DNA from: Allobosea sp. 117
Lineage (GTDB): Bacteria; Pseudomonadota; Alphaproteobacteria; Rhizobiales; Xanthobacteraceae
Direction of reading: 5' to 3'
Assembly (NCBI RefSeq): GCF_000702305.1
Contig: NZ_JNLC01000012.1
Span: 62,001-126,000, forward strand
Length of the DNA: 64,000 nt
Below the pieces are notes generated by a model. The model was not told the origin of the DNA. It saw nothing but the letters and a program-made list of their open reading frames with translations, and did not search any database. The position numbers and the translations under genes are program-made. Below, piece after piece: positions 45,704 to 54,548 of this stretch. Every line of letters starts with the position of its first letter. The stretch's first letter is position 1.

Positions 45704-46384
45704 TCACGATCCCTCGCCGTTCTTCACCAGCAGGACGACCGAATAGACCAGCCCGCGCCCGGAGAACTTCAGCGAGAAGCTCCGGCTCAGCGTCGCCTGG
45801 ATCTGCGGTCCCAGCGCGTCGAGCTTCGCCAGTACGGACGCGCTCAGATTGAGGTTCTGCCGGCGGGTGAAGATGATGTCGCCGACATAGGCCGACTTCA
45901 CCTGATAGACGGCGTTGTCGCGCACCGTCAGGCCGAATTCGTCGCGGCAGGCGCGCTGCTTCATCAGGCCGTTGAAGACGATCCGGGCCGACGTCGCGGG
46001 TATGTCGTAGAAGGTGACGTTGGTGATCTTGTACTCGAAATAGTTAGTCACCGAGCCGCTCAAGCCGAGATCGGCGAGATGGCTGGTGAAGCCGGCCAGC
46101 GACGCCGCGATCTGCCGGTTCGCGAACAGATCGACATCCGCCGACTCGCTGCCCATGGGCGGAGGCACCCCGAACTCGGCGAGATCGCGCGATACGGCGC
46201 ACAGGGAAAAGAGCGACACCGGCTTGTCGATCTTCGTGGTCGGCTGCTCCCGCGCCGAATAGAGGCCGCCGACATAGATCCCCTTGCCCGGCGGCTGAAT
46301 CTCGCGGGCGCCGAACAGCCCGCCCTGCGTACATCCGGCCACCGCCAGCGCACCCAGCAGCACCAATCCCCATCCCGCCCGCAT
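45704..46384 (-). CDS. lipoprotein of unknown function
   Basis: 226 residues with a lipoprotein signal MRAGWGLVLLGALAVAGC (lipobox AVAG-C at residue 18). The mature part is mixed alpha/beta with one internal Cys pair (SLCAVS; QRACRDEFG) and no enzyme motif. ATG 46384 has GGGGGTT upstream and gives the normal lipobox distance. An alternative ATG is at 46405. No operon partner; convergent with the MmyB-type regulator. Confidence 0.75.
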   Translation of the reverse strand: MRAGWGLVLLGALAVAGCTQGGLFGAREIQPPGKGIYVGGLYSAREQPTTKIDKPVSLFSLCAVSRDLAEFGVPPPMGSESADVDLFANRQIAASLAGFTSHLADLGLSGSVTNYFEYKITNVTFYDIPATSARIVFNGLMKQRACRDEFGLTVRDNAVYQVKSAYVGDIIFTRRQNLNLSASVLAKLDALGPQIQATLSRSFSLKFSGRGLVYSVVLLVKNGEGS

Positions 46385-46776
46385 GCCAACCCCCAATGAT
46401 TGCATGGGAAAATATATACACTCATAAGTTGATATCTGTACATCTCCATCGTGAGTTGAGCGACGAGTTCCGACATACGTGCGCAGATGGCCGCCACCGA
46501 CTCTCGTCCTACACATTCAGGCGGAGGCACTGGCGCTCATATCGTTCTGATTAATTTTTGATCATAACGCCCGCAAACGTCACGCCGGAGCGCCGTCGGC
46601 ACGGCGCGGGAATGGCGTATCTCCACGACATATAATGCATTAATTTCAGTTATTTAATTGAAATATGCCATGCCTCGAAACGCTGGCACGCGGCATGCAT
46701 ACGAAATTGTATGCATGCCGCGGCGCCCCCGGCTCCGTCCGGCATGTGTGTTCCCCGCACCGTCCGTGGAGCCGCC
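46385..46776. other. AT-richer divergent promoter region with dyads
   Basis: 392 bases without a gene between the lipoprotein and cysteine hydrolase genes. It is AT-richer at 46385-46450, 46540-46570 and 46620-46670. Near 46645-46672 there is an imperfect AATTTCA/TGAAAT dyad, and at 46690-46721 a perfect 13-bp inverted repeat. Confidence 0.6.
46690..46721. promoter_or_regulatory. 13-bp perfect inverted repeat upstream of the cysteine hydrolase
   Basis: GCGGCATGCATAC, 6-base spacer GAAATT, GTATGCATGCCGC: perfect over 13 bp on each side, centred about 71 bases before the ATG at 46777. The inner ATAC-N6-GTAT core resembles operators of GntR-type dimers. It could also act as an RNA hairpin in the leader if transcription starts upstream. 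No regulator gene is adjacent. Confidence 0.6.
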
Positions 46777-47463
46777 ATGCCGAAGCTCAATCTCGCCGCC
46801 GAGCCCGCCCCGCTCGCCTTCGATCCGCCGCGCACGGCGCTGATCATCATCGACATGCAGCGCGACTTCCTGGAGCCGGGCGGCTTCGGCGAAACGCTCG
46901 GCAACGACGTCTCGCTGCTGCAGGCGGCGGTCGGTCCGTGCAAGGTGGCGCTCGCCGCCGCCCGCGCCGCCGGCATGCTGGTCATCCACACCCGCGAGGG
47001 ACACCGCCCGGACATGGCGGACGCGCCGCCCGCCAAGGTCGAGCGCGGCGAGCCGACCGCCCGCATCGGCTGCGCCGGCCCGATGGGCCGCATCCTGATA
47101 CGCGGCGAGGCCGGCCACGACATCATCGCCGAGCTCTATCCGGCCGAGGGCGAGGTCGTGCTCGACAAGCCCGGCAAGGGCGCCTTCTACCAGACCGACC
47201 TCGAGCTCATCCTGAAGAACCGCGGCATCGACACGCTGCTGGTCTGCGGCGTCACCACCGAGGTGTGCGTCCACACCACCATCCGCGAGGGCAACGACCG
47301 CGGCTATCGCTGCGTCGCGCTGGCCGATTGCTGCGCCTCCTATTTCCCGGAGTTCCACCGGATGGGGCTGGAGATGATCAAGGCGCAGGGCGGCATCTTC
47401 GGCTGGGTGTCGGATTCCCGTGCCTTCGCCGGCGCGCTCGGCGCCGCCGCCAGGGCCGCCTGA
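46777..47463 (+). CDS. isochorismatase-like cysteine hydrolase (biuret-amidohydrolase type)
   Basis: 228-residue enzyme with an intact Asp-Lys-Cys triad: D26 in ALIIIDMQRDF, K131 in VLDKPGKGAF, and C164 in VCGVTTEVCVHTT, with a cis-peptide-type GVTTE just before the Cys. The 33-residue Lys-Cys spacing and motifs fit the biuret hydrolase/N-carbamoylsarcosine amidohydrolase branch, which hydrolyses carbamoyl amides. ATG 46777 has GGAG seven bases upstream. It is 52 bases before an NCS2 permease, suggesting import and hydrolysis of a ureide, biuret or related nitrogen source. Exact substrate is inference. Confidence 0.85.
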   Translation: MPKLNLAAEPAPLAFDPPRTALIIIDMQRDFLEPGGFGETLGNDVSLLQAAVGPCKVALAAARAAGMLVIHTREGHRPDMADAPPAKVERGEPTARIGCAGPMGRILIRGEAGHDIIAELYPAEGEVVLDKPGKGAFYQTDLELILKNRGIDTLLVCGVTTEVCVHTTIREGNDRGYRCVALADCCASYFPEFHRMGLEMIKAQGGIFGWVSDSRAFAGALGAAARAA

Positions 47464-47515
47464 CGGCGCGGATCGCCGACCGCATGCACAAACGCATCAT
47501 CGTGGGGATGACAGA

Positions 47516-49132
47516 ATGAGCGCGACAGACATGACGCCAATATCGCCCTCCCGGATCGGCATGCGGCCGAACCTGTGGACCAAGGGCGACTGGAACGCCC
47601 TGTTCGGCTTCGGCACGAACATCCTTGTCAACATGCTGGTGCTCACCGGCCTGCTGCAGTTCGTGCTGAAGATGCCGCCCGATATCGTATTCGGCCGCAT
47701 CCTGCCGGCGGTCGGGCTGATGATGTTCCTGTCGACCGCCTATTACGCCTTCCTCGCCTATCAGCTCGCCAAGAAGACCGGCCGCGAGGACGTGTGCGCC
47801 CTGCCCTCGGGCATCTCGGTGCCGCACATGTTCGTGGTCGTCTTCGTCATCATGCTGCCGATCGGCGCATCCACCGGCGATCCGATCCAGGGCTGGGAGG
47901 CCGGCCTCGTCTGGGTGTTCTTCCAGAGCTTCATCCTGATGATCGGCGGCTTCGTCGCCCCCTATATCCGCCGCATCACGCCGCGCGCCGCGCTGCTCGG
48001 CACGCTCGCCGGCGTCTCCATCGCCTTCATCTCGATGCGTCCGGCTTTCGAGATCTTCATGACGCCGGTGATCGGCCTCACCTGCTTCGCCATCATCCTG
48101 GTGAGCTGGTTCGGCGGCGTGAAATACCCGAAGGGCATTCCCGCCGGCCTCGTCGCCATCGCGGTGGGCATGGTCATCGCTTGGGGCTCGAACCTCGTCG
48201 GCCTGAACTATGGCGGCCTCAGCGTCGAGAAGCTCGGCGACTCCTTCGCCAATTTCGGCTTCTCGATCCCGCTGCCGGCCTTCGACCACGTCTTCCACGG
48301 CTTCAAATATCTCGGCGTGATCCTGATCACCGCCATCCCCTTCGGCATCTACGACCTCGTCGAGGCGATGGACAATGTCGAAAGCGCGGAAGCCGCCGGC
48401 GACCATTTCCCGACCACCCGCGTGCTGAGCGCCGACGGCGTGGTGAGCCTGATCGGTTGCCTGATGGGCAACCCCTTCATCAACGCGGTCTATATCGGCC
48501 ATCCGGGCTGGAAATCGATGGGCGGGCGCATCGGTTACTCCGCCGCGACCGGCGTGCTGGTGCTGCTGCTGGCCTGGTTCGGCATCATCGCCGTGCTGTT
48601 GGCGCTGATCCCGATCGTCGCCATCTCGCCGATCCTGCTCTACATCGGCATGCTGATCGGCGCGCAGGCCTTCCAGACGACGCCGAGCCGCCATGCTCCT
48701 GCCGTGGTGCTGGCGCTCACCCCGCATCTCGCCGCCTGGGCGAAGCTGCTCATCGACAACACGCTGAACCTCGCCGGCACCTCGGCGCAGGCTCTCGGCT
48801 TCGACAAGCTCGGCGGCGTCGGCGTGCTTTATCATGGGCTCGAGGTGATGGGCGGCGGCGCCATCCTGGTCGGCCTCGTGCTCGGCGCCATCGGCGTCTT
48901 CATCGTCGACCGCAAGTTCATGCACGCAGCCGCCTTCGCCGGGGCCGGCGCGGTGCTCACCTTCTTCGGCTTCATGCATGGCGAGAAGGTCGGCTTCGCG
49001 GTGACTCCGGGGGTCGCCGTCGCCTATCTCCTCGTCGCCGGCGTGTTCGTCGCCTGCGCCAAATATGCCGAGGTCGAGAAGCCGGCGGAGGAGCCGCTCG
49101 TCGAGGGCGCCCACCCGGCGCCGGCCGAATAG
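47516..49132 (+). CDS. NCS2-like purine/uracil-type permease
   Basis: 538-residue integral membrane protein with about 12-14 hydrophobic segments, of the xanthine/uracil permease type, in the same direction as the cysteine hydrolase. Visible conserved stretches include CALPSGISVPHMFVVVFVIM and FGIYDLVEAMDNVESAEAAG (the latter around the family's acidic substrate-contact helix), then NPFINAVYIGHPGWKSMGGR. The C-terminus is charged (AEVEKPAEEPLVEG). ATG 47516 has GGGGATGACAGA upstream. It probably imports the nitrogen compound hydrolysed by its partner. Confidence 0.85.
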   Translation: MSATDMTPISPSRIGMRPNLWTKGDWNALFGFGTNILVNMLVLTGLLQFVLKMPPDIVFGRILPAVGLMMFLSTAYYAFLAYQLAKKTGREDVCALPSGISVPHMFVVVFVIMLPIGASTGDPIQGWEAGLVWVFFQSFILMIGGFVAPYIRRITPRAALLGTLAGVSIAFISMRPAFEIFMTPVIGLTCFAIILVSWFGGVKYPKGIPAGLVAIAVGMVIAWGSNLVGLNYGGLSVEKLGDSFANFGFSIPLPAFDHVFHGFKYLGVILITAIPFGIYDLVEAMDNVESAEAAGDHFPTTRVLSADGVVSLIGCLMGNPFINAVYIGHPGWKSMGGRIGYSAATGVLVLLLAWFGIIAVLLALIPIVAISPILLYIGMLIGAQAFQTTPSRHAPAVVLALTPHLAAWAKLLIDNTLNLAGTSAQALGFDKLGGVGVLYHGLEVMGGGAILVGLVLGAIGVFIVDRKFMHAAAFAGAGAVLTFFGFMHGEKVGFAVTPGVAVAYLLVAGVFVACAKYAEVEKPAEEPLVEGAHPAPAE

Positions 49133-49343
49133 CCGGCAACGAGACGCAGCGCCGGCGGGGGCGGCGGCGCGGCCGGGAGGGGACGCCGGAACGGCGTTCC
49201 CTCTCTTATCATTCGTACACACCCCTTTCCGTTACCATCGAAGCTGTGCTCTGATCGCGCCGCGCGCGACGTCCATGCCACGGTCACGCAAGACGTGTAC
49301 GGCAGGCATGCATGATTCTGCGTCAGCTCAAGGAGAGGCGACG

Positions 49344-49847
49344 ATGTCGGTACTGAAGAAGGGGCTCGCCGGCGAGCCCGTGAAAGTCCTGCAGCAGAAG
49401 CTCGGCGTGCCCGCCGACGGCCAGTTCGGCCCGAAGACCGAGGAGGCGCTCAAGGCCTACCAGAAGGAACACGGCCTCGCGGTCGACGGCATCGCCGGCC
49501 CGGACACCTTCGCCACCCTCGGGCTCTACGAGCTGATCCTCCTGAAGGTCGGCACCTCCGGCGAGACGGTCAAGAAGCTGCAGACCGCGCTCGGCATCGC
49601 CGCCGACGGCAAGTTCGGTCCCGGCACCCAGAAGGCGGTGAAGGAATATCAGGCGAAGAACGGCCTCGCCTCCGACGGCTTCGCCGGCCCGGCGACGCTC
49701 GCCAAGCTCACCATCTTCAAGGAGATCACCCCGGAGGTTGTCTCCAAGGCGGAGCTCAAGCCGGGCGCCGCTCCGGCGGAGGCCTCCGCCACCGATGAAG
49801 CTCCCGCCAAGAGCATCTGGGCGACCATCAAGGGCTTCTTTAGCTGA
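49344..49847 (+). CDS. protein with two peptidoglycan-binding repeats
   Basis: 167 residues with two tandem PG_binding_1 repeats: residues about 6-60 (VKVLQQKLGVPADGQFGPKT) and about 75-125 (VKKLQTALGIAADGKFGPGT). A short Ala/Pro/Glu linker leads to the C-terminal ten residues SIWATIKGFFS. No signal peptide or catalytic domain is visible, so export would need a non-classical route or it acts in the cytoplasm as a scaffold. ATG 49344 follows AGGAGAGG. Confidence 0.88.
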   Translation: MSVLKKGLAGEPVKVLQQKLGVPADGQFGPKTEEALKAYQKEHGLAVDGIAGPDTFATLGLYELILLKVGTSGETVKKLQTALGIAADGKFGPGTQKAVKEYQAKNGLASDGFAGPATLAKLTIFKEITPEVVSKAELKPGAAPAEASATDEAPAKSIWATIKGFFS

Positions 49848-50015
49848 GAAGCACGGGCGGCGCCTCACCGTGCCGCCCGACCTGCTCCGTGCGTCTGCCC
49901 TGAGCCGGAGGCTGCCGCAAAAGACGTGGACCGTCCGGACAAGCCGGCCATGACGGCGGAAACGGCCTCGGCTCCCCATACTTTGTCTCTTCCGGCCAAG
50001 CCCCGAGGTCGAACG

Positions 50016-50369
50016 ATGTCCTCCCTGCTCCGCTTCGACCCCGCCGCCCTCGGCGCTCCCGAGGAAGGCGCGCCGCCGGCCGAGCGCATCGTGACGGGCG
50101 AGCCCCGGCACCGCACATGGAACCTTGAGACCGCCTATGACGAGACACAGTTCGCCGGGATATGGGAATCGACGCCCGGCGCCTGGCGGGTGGTCTATGA
50201 GGAGTGGGAGTTCTGCACCATCCTCGAGGGCGTCTCGATCCTGCACGAGGACGGCGCCGCGCCGGTGCGCCTCACCGCCGGCGACAGCTTCGTGCTGCGC
50301 CCCGGCTTCACCGGCGTCTGGGAGGTCGTCGAGACCACCCGCAAGCTCTACGTGATCCGGCTGGCCTGA
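50016..50369 (+). CDS. cupin-domain protein (EutQ/ureidoglycine-aminohydrolase-like cupin)
   Basis: 117-residue single cupin. EWEFCTILEGVSILHEDG and AGDSFVLRPGFTGVWEVVE form the two cupin motifs, matching the DUF861/(S)-ureidoglycine aminohydrolase cupin family. Metal ligands are reduced: the first motif lacks the usual His pair, so it may be a binding rather than catalytic domain. ATG 50016 has GAGG eight bases upstream. It lies upstream of an aminotransferase and XRE regulator, with two palindromes between. Confidence 0.8.
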   Translation: MSSLLRFDPAALGAPEEGAPPAERIVTGEPRHRTWNLETAYDETQFAGIWESTPGAWRVVYEEWEFCTILEGVSILHEDGAAPVRLTAGDSFVLRPGFTGVWEVVETTRKLYVIRLA

Positions 50370-50407
50370 TCCGTCCGCGGTGACATCGTCCGGCGGCTTC
50401 GAATAAT

Positions 50408-50474
50408 TTTCGATCTCGAAAAAATCCTTTGATTACGCCGATATCTGGCGAAACTCATATTTCGATCTCGAAAA
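50408..50474. promoter_or_regulatory. two identical palindromic operators before the aminotransferase gene
   Basis: TTTCGATCTCGAAAA occurs twice, at 50408-50422 and 50460-50474. The core TTTCGA-TC-TCGAAA is a perfect 14-base dyad. The 52-base centre spacing is about five helical turns, so two bound dimers would face the same side. The AT-rich region between probably contains the promoter of the aminotransferase gene. The XRE-cupin regulator at 51795 is the natural candidate to bind. Confidence 0.7.
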
Positions 50475-50543
50475 TATGCCGGCTGTGGCGCCCTCGGCCG
50501 GTCGGTCCGGCATGACATCAGCCCTGCACGAAAGGGACGCGCG

Positions 50544-51791
50544 GTGACAAGCACGCATGCGCTTTACGACGCCTATGAGCAGCGCTACTGGCGCGAGCTC
50601 GTCCGCCGCACCCGCTCGCGCGGCATCGAGTTCGTCCTCGGCCGGCGCGAGGGACCCTATGTCTGGGAACGCGACAGCGGCTTCCGCCTGCTTGACTGCG
50701 GCCTCACCGGCGGCGTGCACGGCCTCGGCCATCGCCATCCTGATATCCTCGCCGCGCTGACCGGCGCGCTCGAGGCGGGGCTCGATTCCGGGCTATGGAA
50801 CTTCCCCACCCACGAGATGCTGGCCTTCCAGGACCTGATGGCGGCGCTCGCTCCGGTGCCCGCGCTCAACCGCACCGTGGTGACGCTCGGCGCCACCGCC
50901 AGCATCGACCTCGCGGTGCAGTTCTGCGCCCGGGTGACCGGCCGCCACAAGGTGCTGGCCTATCGCCATGGCTATCACGGCCATGCCGGCTTCGCCGCCA
51001 TGGTGACCGGCTCGGAATCCGAGGGCATCGCCGGCCATTATGGCCTACCCAATTCGACAGCGCGCTTCTTCCCGAACTACGGCGTGCTCGACGATGTCGC
51101 CGCCGCCATGGGGCCGGACATCGCGGCCATCATCATCGAGCCCTTCAACTACGAGACCTTCGCGCCGCCTCCGGCCGACTATCTGCCGGGGGTCGAGGCG
51201 CTGTGCCGCCGGCACGGCGCGCTTCTCATCATCGACGAGACCCGCACCGGCCTGTCGCGCTCCGGCCGGCTGTGGATGAGCGAGCATGACGCCTTCACGC
51301 CCGACATCCTCATTTCCGGCAAGGGCCTCGGCGGCGGGCTCTATCCGGTGAGCGCCCTGCTCACCACCGAGGCGATCTATGACGACTGCATCAACGGCCA
51401 TGCCTATGGTTTCGCCAGCAGCATGGCCGGCAACGAGATCGCCTGCACGGTCGGCCGGCGGGTGCTGGAGGTGGCATCCCGGCCGGAGACGCTGGCGCAT
51501 GTCGCGCGGCTCGAAGCGCGCTTCCGGGAGGCCTTCGCGGCGCTGTGCGAGCGCCACCCCGGCGTCTATGCGCCGGCCCATATCAGGGGTGGTGTCGTCA
51601 CCCTCGGCCTACGCGATCCGGCCGACGCCGACGCCATCGGCCCGGCGCTGTTCCGCCACGGCGTCTATTGCCACAGCGTCTCGCTGGTCGATCCGCTGGT
51701 GGTGAAGTTCTTCCCGGTGCTCACCGCGCCGCTCGACATCGTCGACGAGGTCGCCGAGGCACTCGACCGCTTCGCCCGGCGCGGACATTAG
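50544..51791 (+). CDS. class III aminotransferase
   Basis: 415-residue PLP enzyme. The phosphate-binding stretch TVVTLGATASIDLAVQF, the acidic pyridine-N ligand in LLIIDETRTGL and the Schiff-base K260 in LISGKGLGGGLYP are all visible. The N-terminal helix YEQRYWRELVRRTRSRG is typical of the omega-/glutamate-semialdehyde-type aminotransferases. GTG 50544 with AAAGGGACG upstream is the best start. The stop is 3 bases before the regulator gene, so they are co-transcribed. The amino donor and acceptor cannot be read. Confidence 0.9.
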   Translation: MTSTHALYDAYEQRYWRELVRRTRSRGIEFVLGRREGPYVWERDSGFRLLDCGLTGGVHGLGHRHPDILAALTGALEAGLDSGLWNFPTHEMLAFQDLMAALAPVPALNRTVVTLGATASIDLAVQFCARVTGRHKVLAYRHGYHGHAGFAAMVTGSESEGIAGHYGLPNSTARFFPNYGVLDDVAAAMGPDIAAIIIEPFNYETFAPPPADYLPGVEALCRRHGALLIIDETRTGLSRSGRLWMSEHDAFTPDILISGKGLGGGLYPVSALLTTEAIYDDCINGHAYGFASSMAGNEIACTVGRRVLEVASRPETLAHVARLEARFREAFAALCERHPGVYAPAHIRGGVVTLGLRDPADADAIGPALFRHGVYCHSVSLVDPLVVKFFPVLTAPLDIVDEVAEALDRFARRGH

Positions 51792-51794
51792 GCC

Positions 51795-52430
51795 ATGAAC
51801 ACCGCGCGCAGCCTCACGGCCGACATCCACGGCGGCGACACCGGCCCCCGCGACATCGTCCGCGCGCTGAGCGAATACCGGCTGCGCCGCCGCATGACGC
51901 TGCAGGACGTCGCCAATCTTACCGGCGTGTCGGTGGGCACGCTGTCGAAGCTGGAGAACGACAAGGCGACGCCGAGTTTCGGGACGCTGACCCGCATCAT
52001 GCGGCACATCGACCTTTCCGCCGACCTACCCCTGCGTCCGGCGGCGCCGGCCGCCAGCGCGCGCAAGGCGGTGACGCGGGAGGAGAACGTCATCACCGCC
52101 ACCACCGACCGCGCCATCATGTCGATCCACGCCGCCGAGCTGATGAGCAAGCAGATGTTCCCGATGGTGGCGCAGATCACCCTGCACGAGACGCCGCCGG
52201 TCGAGGAATGGACACGCCACGCCGGCGACGAGTTCGTCTATGTGCTGAGCGGCGAGGTCGAGGTCCACGTGGAACCCTACCGACCCTTCGTGCTGCGCTC
52301 CGGCCAGAGCGCCTATTACGACAGCGGCATGCGCCACGTCATCGTCTCGCGCGGAAGCGAGGACGCCGTCGTCCTCTCGGTGTCGACCTCGCCAGCCAGC
52401 GCGGACATTACCGCGCCGGACCCGCGCTGA
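51795..52430 (+). CDS. XRE-cupin transcriptional regulator
   Basis: 211 residues: an N-terminal HTH (about 25-80: MTLQDVANLTGVSVGTLSKL) and a C-terminal cupin (about 125-200: EWTRHAGDEFVYVLSGEVEV and GQSAYYDSGMRHVI). The cupin retains His and Glu residues in the metal-binding positions. Regulators of this architecture (SutR/PuuR-like) sense small metabolites and usually act on neighbouring genes. It is 3 bases behind the aminotransferase and probably binds the two palindromes at 50408-50474, autoregulating the operon. Confidence 0.92.
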   Translation: MNTARSLTADIHGGDTGPRDIVRALSEYRLRRRMTLQDVANLTGVSVGTLSKLENDKATPSFGTLTRIMRHIDLSADLPLRPAAPAASARKAVTREENVITATTDRAIMSIHAAELMSKQMFPMVAQITLHETPPVEEWTRHAGDEFVYVLSGEVEVHVEPYRPFVLRSGQSAYYDSGMRHVIVSRGSEDAVVLSVSTSPASADITAPDPR

Positions 52431-52544
52431 GCGCCACAGCCTCGAAGGGTGGTGCATTTTCGTTGCACTGTGGCGCCGCCGACATTGACGCCGGCCCTGC
52501 GGCCGACGCATCGTCCGCTCAACAGGCATACGGGGAGACTGAAC

Positions 52545-53021
52545 ATGCGCGCAGCGCGGCGGAGCTCGGCGGTCCGGCGGGCCGTGACCGGATTGGTGAC
52601 GGCGGCCCTGCTGGCGGCATCGGCGGCAAGCGGCCATGCCGCGAGCTTCCTCGAGAAGAACTTCTGGCTCTCCGGGCCGAACTGGGACGGCGTCGTGCCG
52701 GCCTGTGACACGCCCGGCGCCATCTCGCTCATCCAGAGCCGTTTCGCCACCACCGAGGGGCGCTTCTGGAACTCGGCGCTGACGCTCGGCGAGTTCGACC
52801 GCATCCATCAGGTCGCCTTCCGCCCCTGGGGCGAGGAATACCAGCCCCGCCGCTATTGCTCGGCCCGCGTGCTGGTCTCGGACGGCCGCCGCCGCACCAT
52901 CTACTATTCGATCATCGAGGATGGCGGCTTCATCGGCGCTTCATGGGGCGTCGAATGGTGCGTGGTGGGCCTCGACCGCGGCTGGGGCTATCCGCCGCGC
53001 TGTACGGCGGCGCTGCCGTGA
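52545..53021 (+). CDS. small secreted disulfide-type protein coupled to RNase T2
   Basis: 158 residues with a signal peptide (RRSSAVRRAVTGLVTAALLA, cleavage near SGHAA). The mature part has four Cys (VPACDTPG; RRYCSAR; VEWCVVG; PPRCTAALP), enough for two disulfides, and a conserved-looking WNSALTLGEFDRIHQVAFRP. No named domain recognised. ATG 52545 has GGGGAG upstream. Its TGA overlaps the GTG of the RNase T2 gene by four bases (GTGA), so the two are coupled and may work together in the periplasm. Confidence 0.75.
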   Translation: MRAARRSSAVRRAVTGLVTAALLAASAASGHAASFLEKNFWLSGPNWDGVVPACDTPGAISLIQSRFATTEGRFWNSALTLGEFDRIHQVAFRPWGEEYQPRRYCSARVLVSDGRRRTIYYSIIEDGGFIGASWGVEWCVVGLDRGWGYPPRCTAALP

Positions 53022-53680
53022 GGCTTGCTAGCGCGGCGCGGCTTCTCCTCGCCGCGCTTCTCCTGCTGGGCATGGCCCTCCCCGCCGCCGCGCAGAAGGC
53101 CGGCTGGCCGGGCGATTTCGACTATTACGTGCTCTCGCTCTCCTGGTCGCCGAGCTATTGCGAATCCGCCGGCCAGAAGGCCGATCCGCTGCAGTGCCGG
53201 CGCGGCGGCCCGCCACTCGGCTTCGTCGTGCACGGCCTGTGGCCGCAATACAAGGACGGCTGGCCGCAGGACTGCCGGAACCCGGCGCCGCGCGTGCCTG
53301 AGGCGACGCTCGCCGGCATGCTCGACCTGATGCCGAGCCGCCGCCTCGTGCTGCACGAATGGCGCAAGCACGGCACCTGCTCGGGCCTCGCGCCCGACGC
53401 CTATTTCACGGCGGTGCGCGAGGCCTTCGGCAAGGTCACCGTTCCCGGCCAGTACCGCGGCGTCGCCCGGCCGATGTCGACCTCGGCGCCGGAGGTCGAG
53501 AACGCCTTCCGCGTCGCCAATCGCGACATCGCCGCCGACATGATCGCGGTGACCTGCGAGGACGGGCGGGTGAGCGAGGTGCGCGTCTGCTTCGACAAGT
53601 CGCTTGCCTTCACCGCCTGCCCGGCGGTGGACCGGCGCGCCTGCCGCGCCGGCCGCATCACCCTGCCGCCGACGCGGTGA
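53018..53680 (+). CDS. secreted ribonuclease T2 family protein
   Basis: 220 residues with a signal peptide (RLASAARLLLAALLLLGMAL, cleavage near PAAAQ). The two catalytic RNase T2 segments are present: CAS1 VVHGLWPQ and CAS2 HEWRKHGTCSG. The WSPSYC region and several Cys for disulfides are also typical. It would cleave RNA through 2',3'-cyclic phosphates in the periplasm or outside the cell, like E. coli RNase I. GTG 53018 is the start coupled to the upstream gene. The rlmJ ATG follows 16 bases after its stop. Confidence 0.93.
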   Translation: MRLASAARLLLAALLLLGMALPAAAQKAGWPGDFDYYVLSLSWSPSYCESAGQKADPLQCRRGGPPLGFVVHGLWPQYKDGWPQDCRNPAPRVPEATLAGMLDLMPSRRLVLHEWRKHGTCSGLAPDAYFTAVREAFGKVTVPGQYRGVARPMSTSAPEVENAFRVANRDIAADMIAVTCEDGRVSEVRVCFDKSLAFTACPAVDRRACRAGRITLPPTR

Positions 53681-53696
53681 AGCCCGCGGCGCGCCC

Positions 53697-54548
53697 ATGA
53701 ACTACCGCCACGCCTTCCATGCCGGCAATTTCGCCGATGTGCTGAAGCACGTCGTGCTGGCGCGCATCCTCGCCTATCTCGGCCGCAAGGACGGCGCCTG
53801 GCGGGTCATCGACACCCATGCCGGCGCCGGGCTCTACGATCTCGCCGGCGAGGAGGCCGAGCGCACCGGCGAATGGCGCCAGGGCGTCGGCGCCGTCTTC
53901 GAGGCGACGCTCGCTCCGGAGGTCGAGACGCTGCTCGCGCCGTGGAAGGCCTCCGTGGCGGCGGCCAATCCGCAGGGCGGCCTGCGCCATTATCCCGGCT
54001 CGCCGCTGGTCGCGCTGTCGCTCGCCCGCCCGCAGGACCGGCTGCTGTTCTGCGAGACCGAGCCCGGCATCCGCGCCGCCCTCGCTGAAGCCGTGAAGGG
54101 CGACGCCCGCGCCAAGGTGCTCGCCACCGACGGCTGGCAGGCACTTTCCGCCTATGTGCCGCCGAAGGAGCGGCGTGGCGTGGTGCTGGTCGACCCGCCC
54201 TTCGAGCAGCCGGGCGAGTTCCAGCGCCTCGCGGACGGGCTGATCTCTGCGCATGCCCGCTGGCAGGGCGGCGTGCTCTGCGCCTGGTATCCGATCAAGG
54301 ACATTCGCGCGGTCGACGCCTTCCGCCGCGAGATCACCCGCGCCGGCATCCCGAAGACCCTGCGCGTCGAGCTCGACATCTACGCCACCCGCCAGCCGGA
54401 CCGGCTCTCCGGCTGCGGCATGGTCGTGGTCAATCCGCCCTTCACCCTTGCCGACGAGATGCGCACCGTGCTCACCGCCCTCGCCCCGCTGCTCGCCGCC
54501 GACGGCAAGGGCCGTGTGCGGGTCGGCTGGCTGATGCCCGAGCGATAA
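53697..54548 (+). CDS. rlmJ: 23S rRNA (adenine(2030)-N6)-methyltransferase RlmJ
   Basis: 283-residue SAM-dependent methyltransferase modifying A2030 of 23S rRNA. The N-terminus [20 protein letters not shown] is the family signature; the catalytic motif is [14 protein letters not shown], and [11 protein letters not shown] lies near the end. SAM-binding [11 protein letters not shown] is at about residues 40-50. ATG 53697 is chosen as the start of the conserved sequence. It follows the RNase T2 gene by 16 bases in the same direction, but the functional link is uncertain. Confidence 0.95.
   Translation: MNYRHAFHAGNFADVLKHVVLARILAYLGRKDGAWRVIDTHAGAGLYDLAGEEAERTGEWRQGVGAVFEATLAPEVETLLAPWKASVAAANPQGGLRHYPGSPLVALSLARPQDRLLFCETEPGIRAALAEAVKGDARAKVLATDGWQALSAYVPPKERRGVVLVDPPFEQPGEFQRLADGLISAHARWQGGVLCAWYPIKDIRAVDAFRREITRAGIPKTLRVELDIYATRQPDRLSGCGMVVVNPPFTLADEMRTVLTALAPLLAADGKGRVRVGWLMPER

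Noticed and set aside
49855-49889. GGGCGGC/GCCGCCC inverted repeat after the peptidoglycan-binding gene
   Set aside because: Only 7 bp with a 10-base loop and no T-run; too weak to call a terminator.
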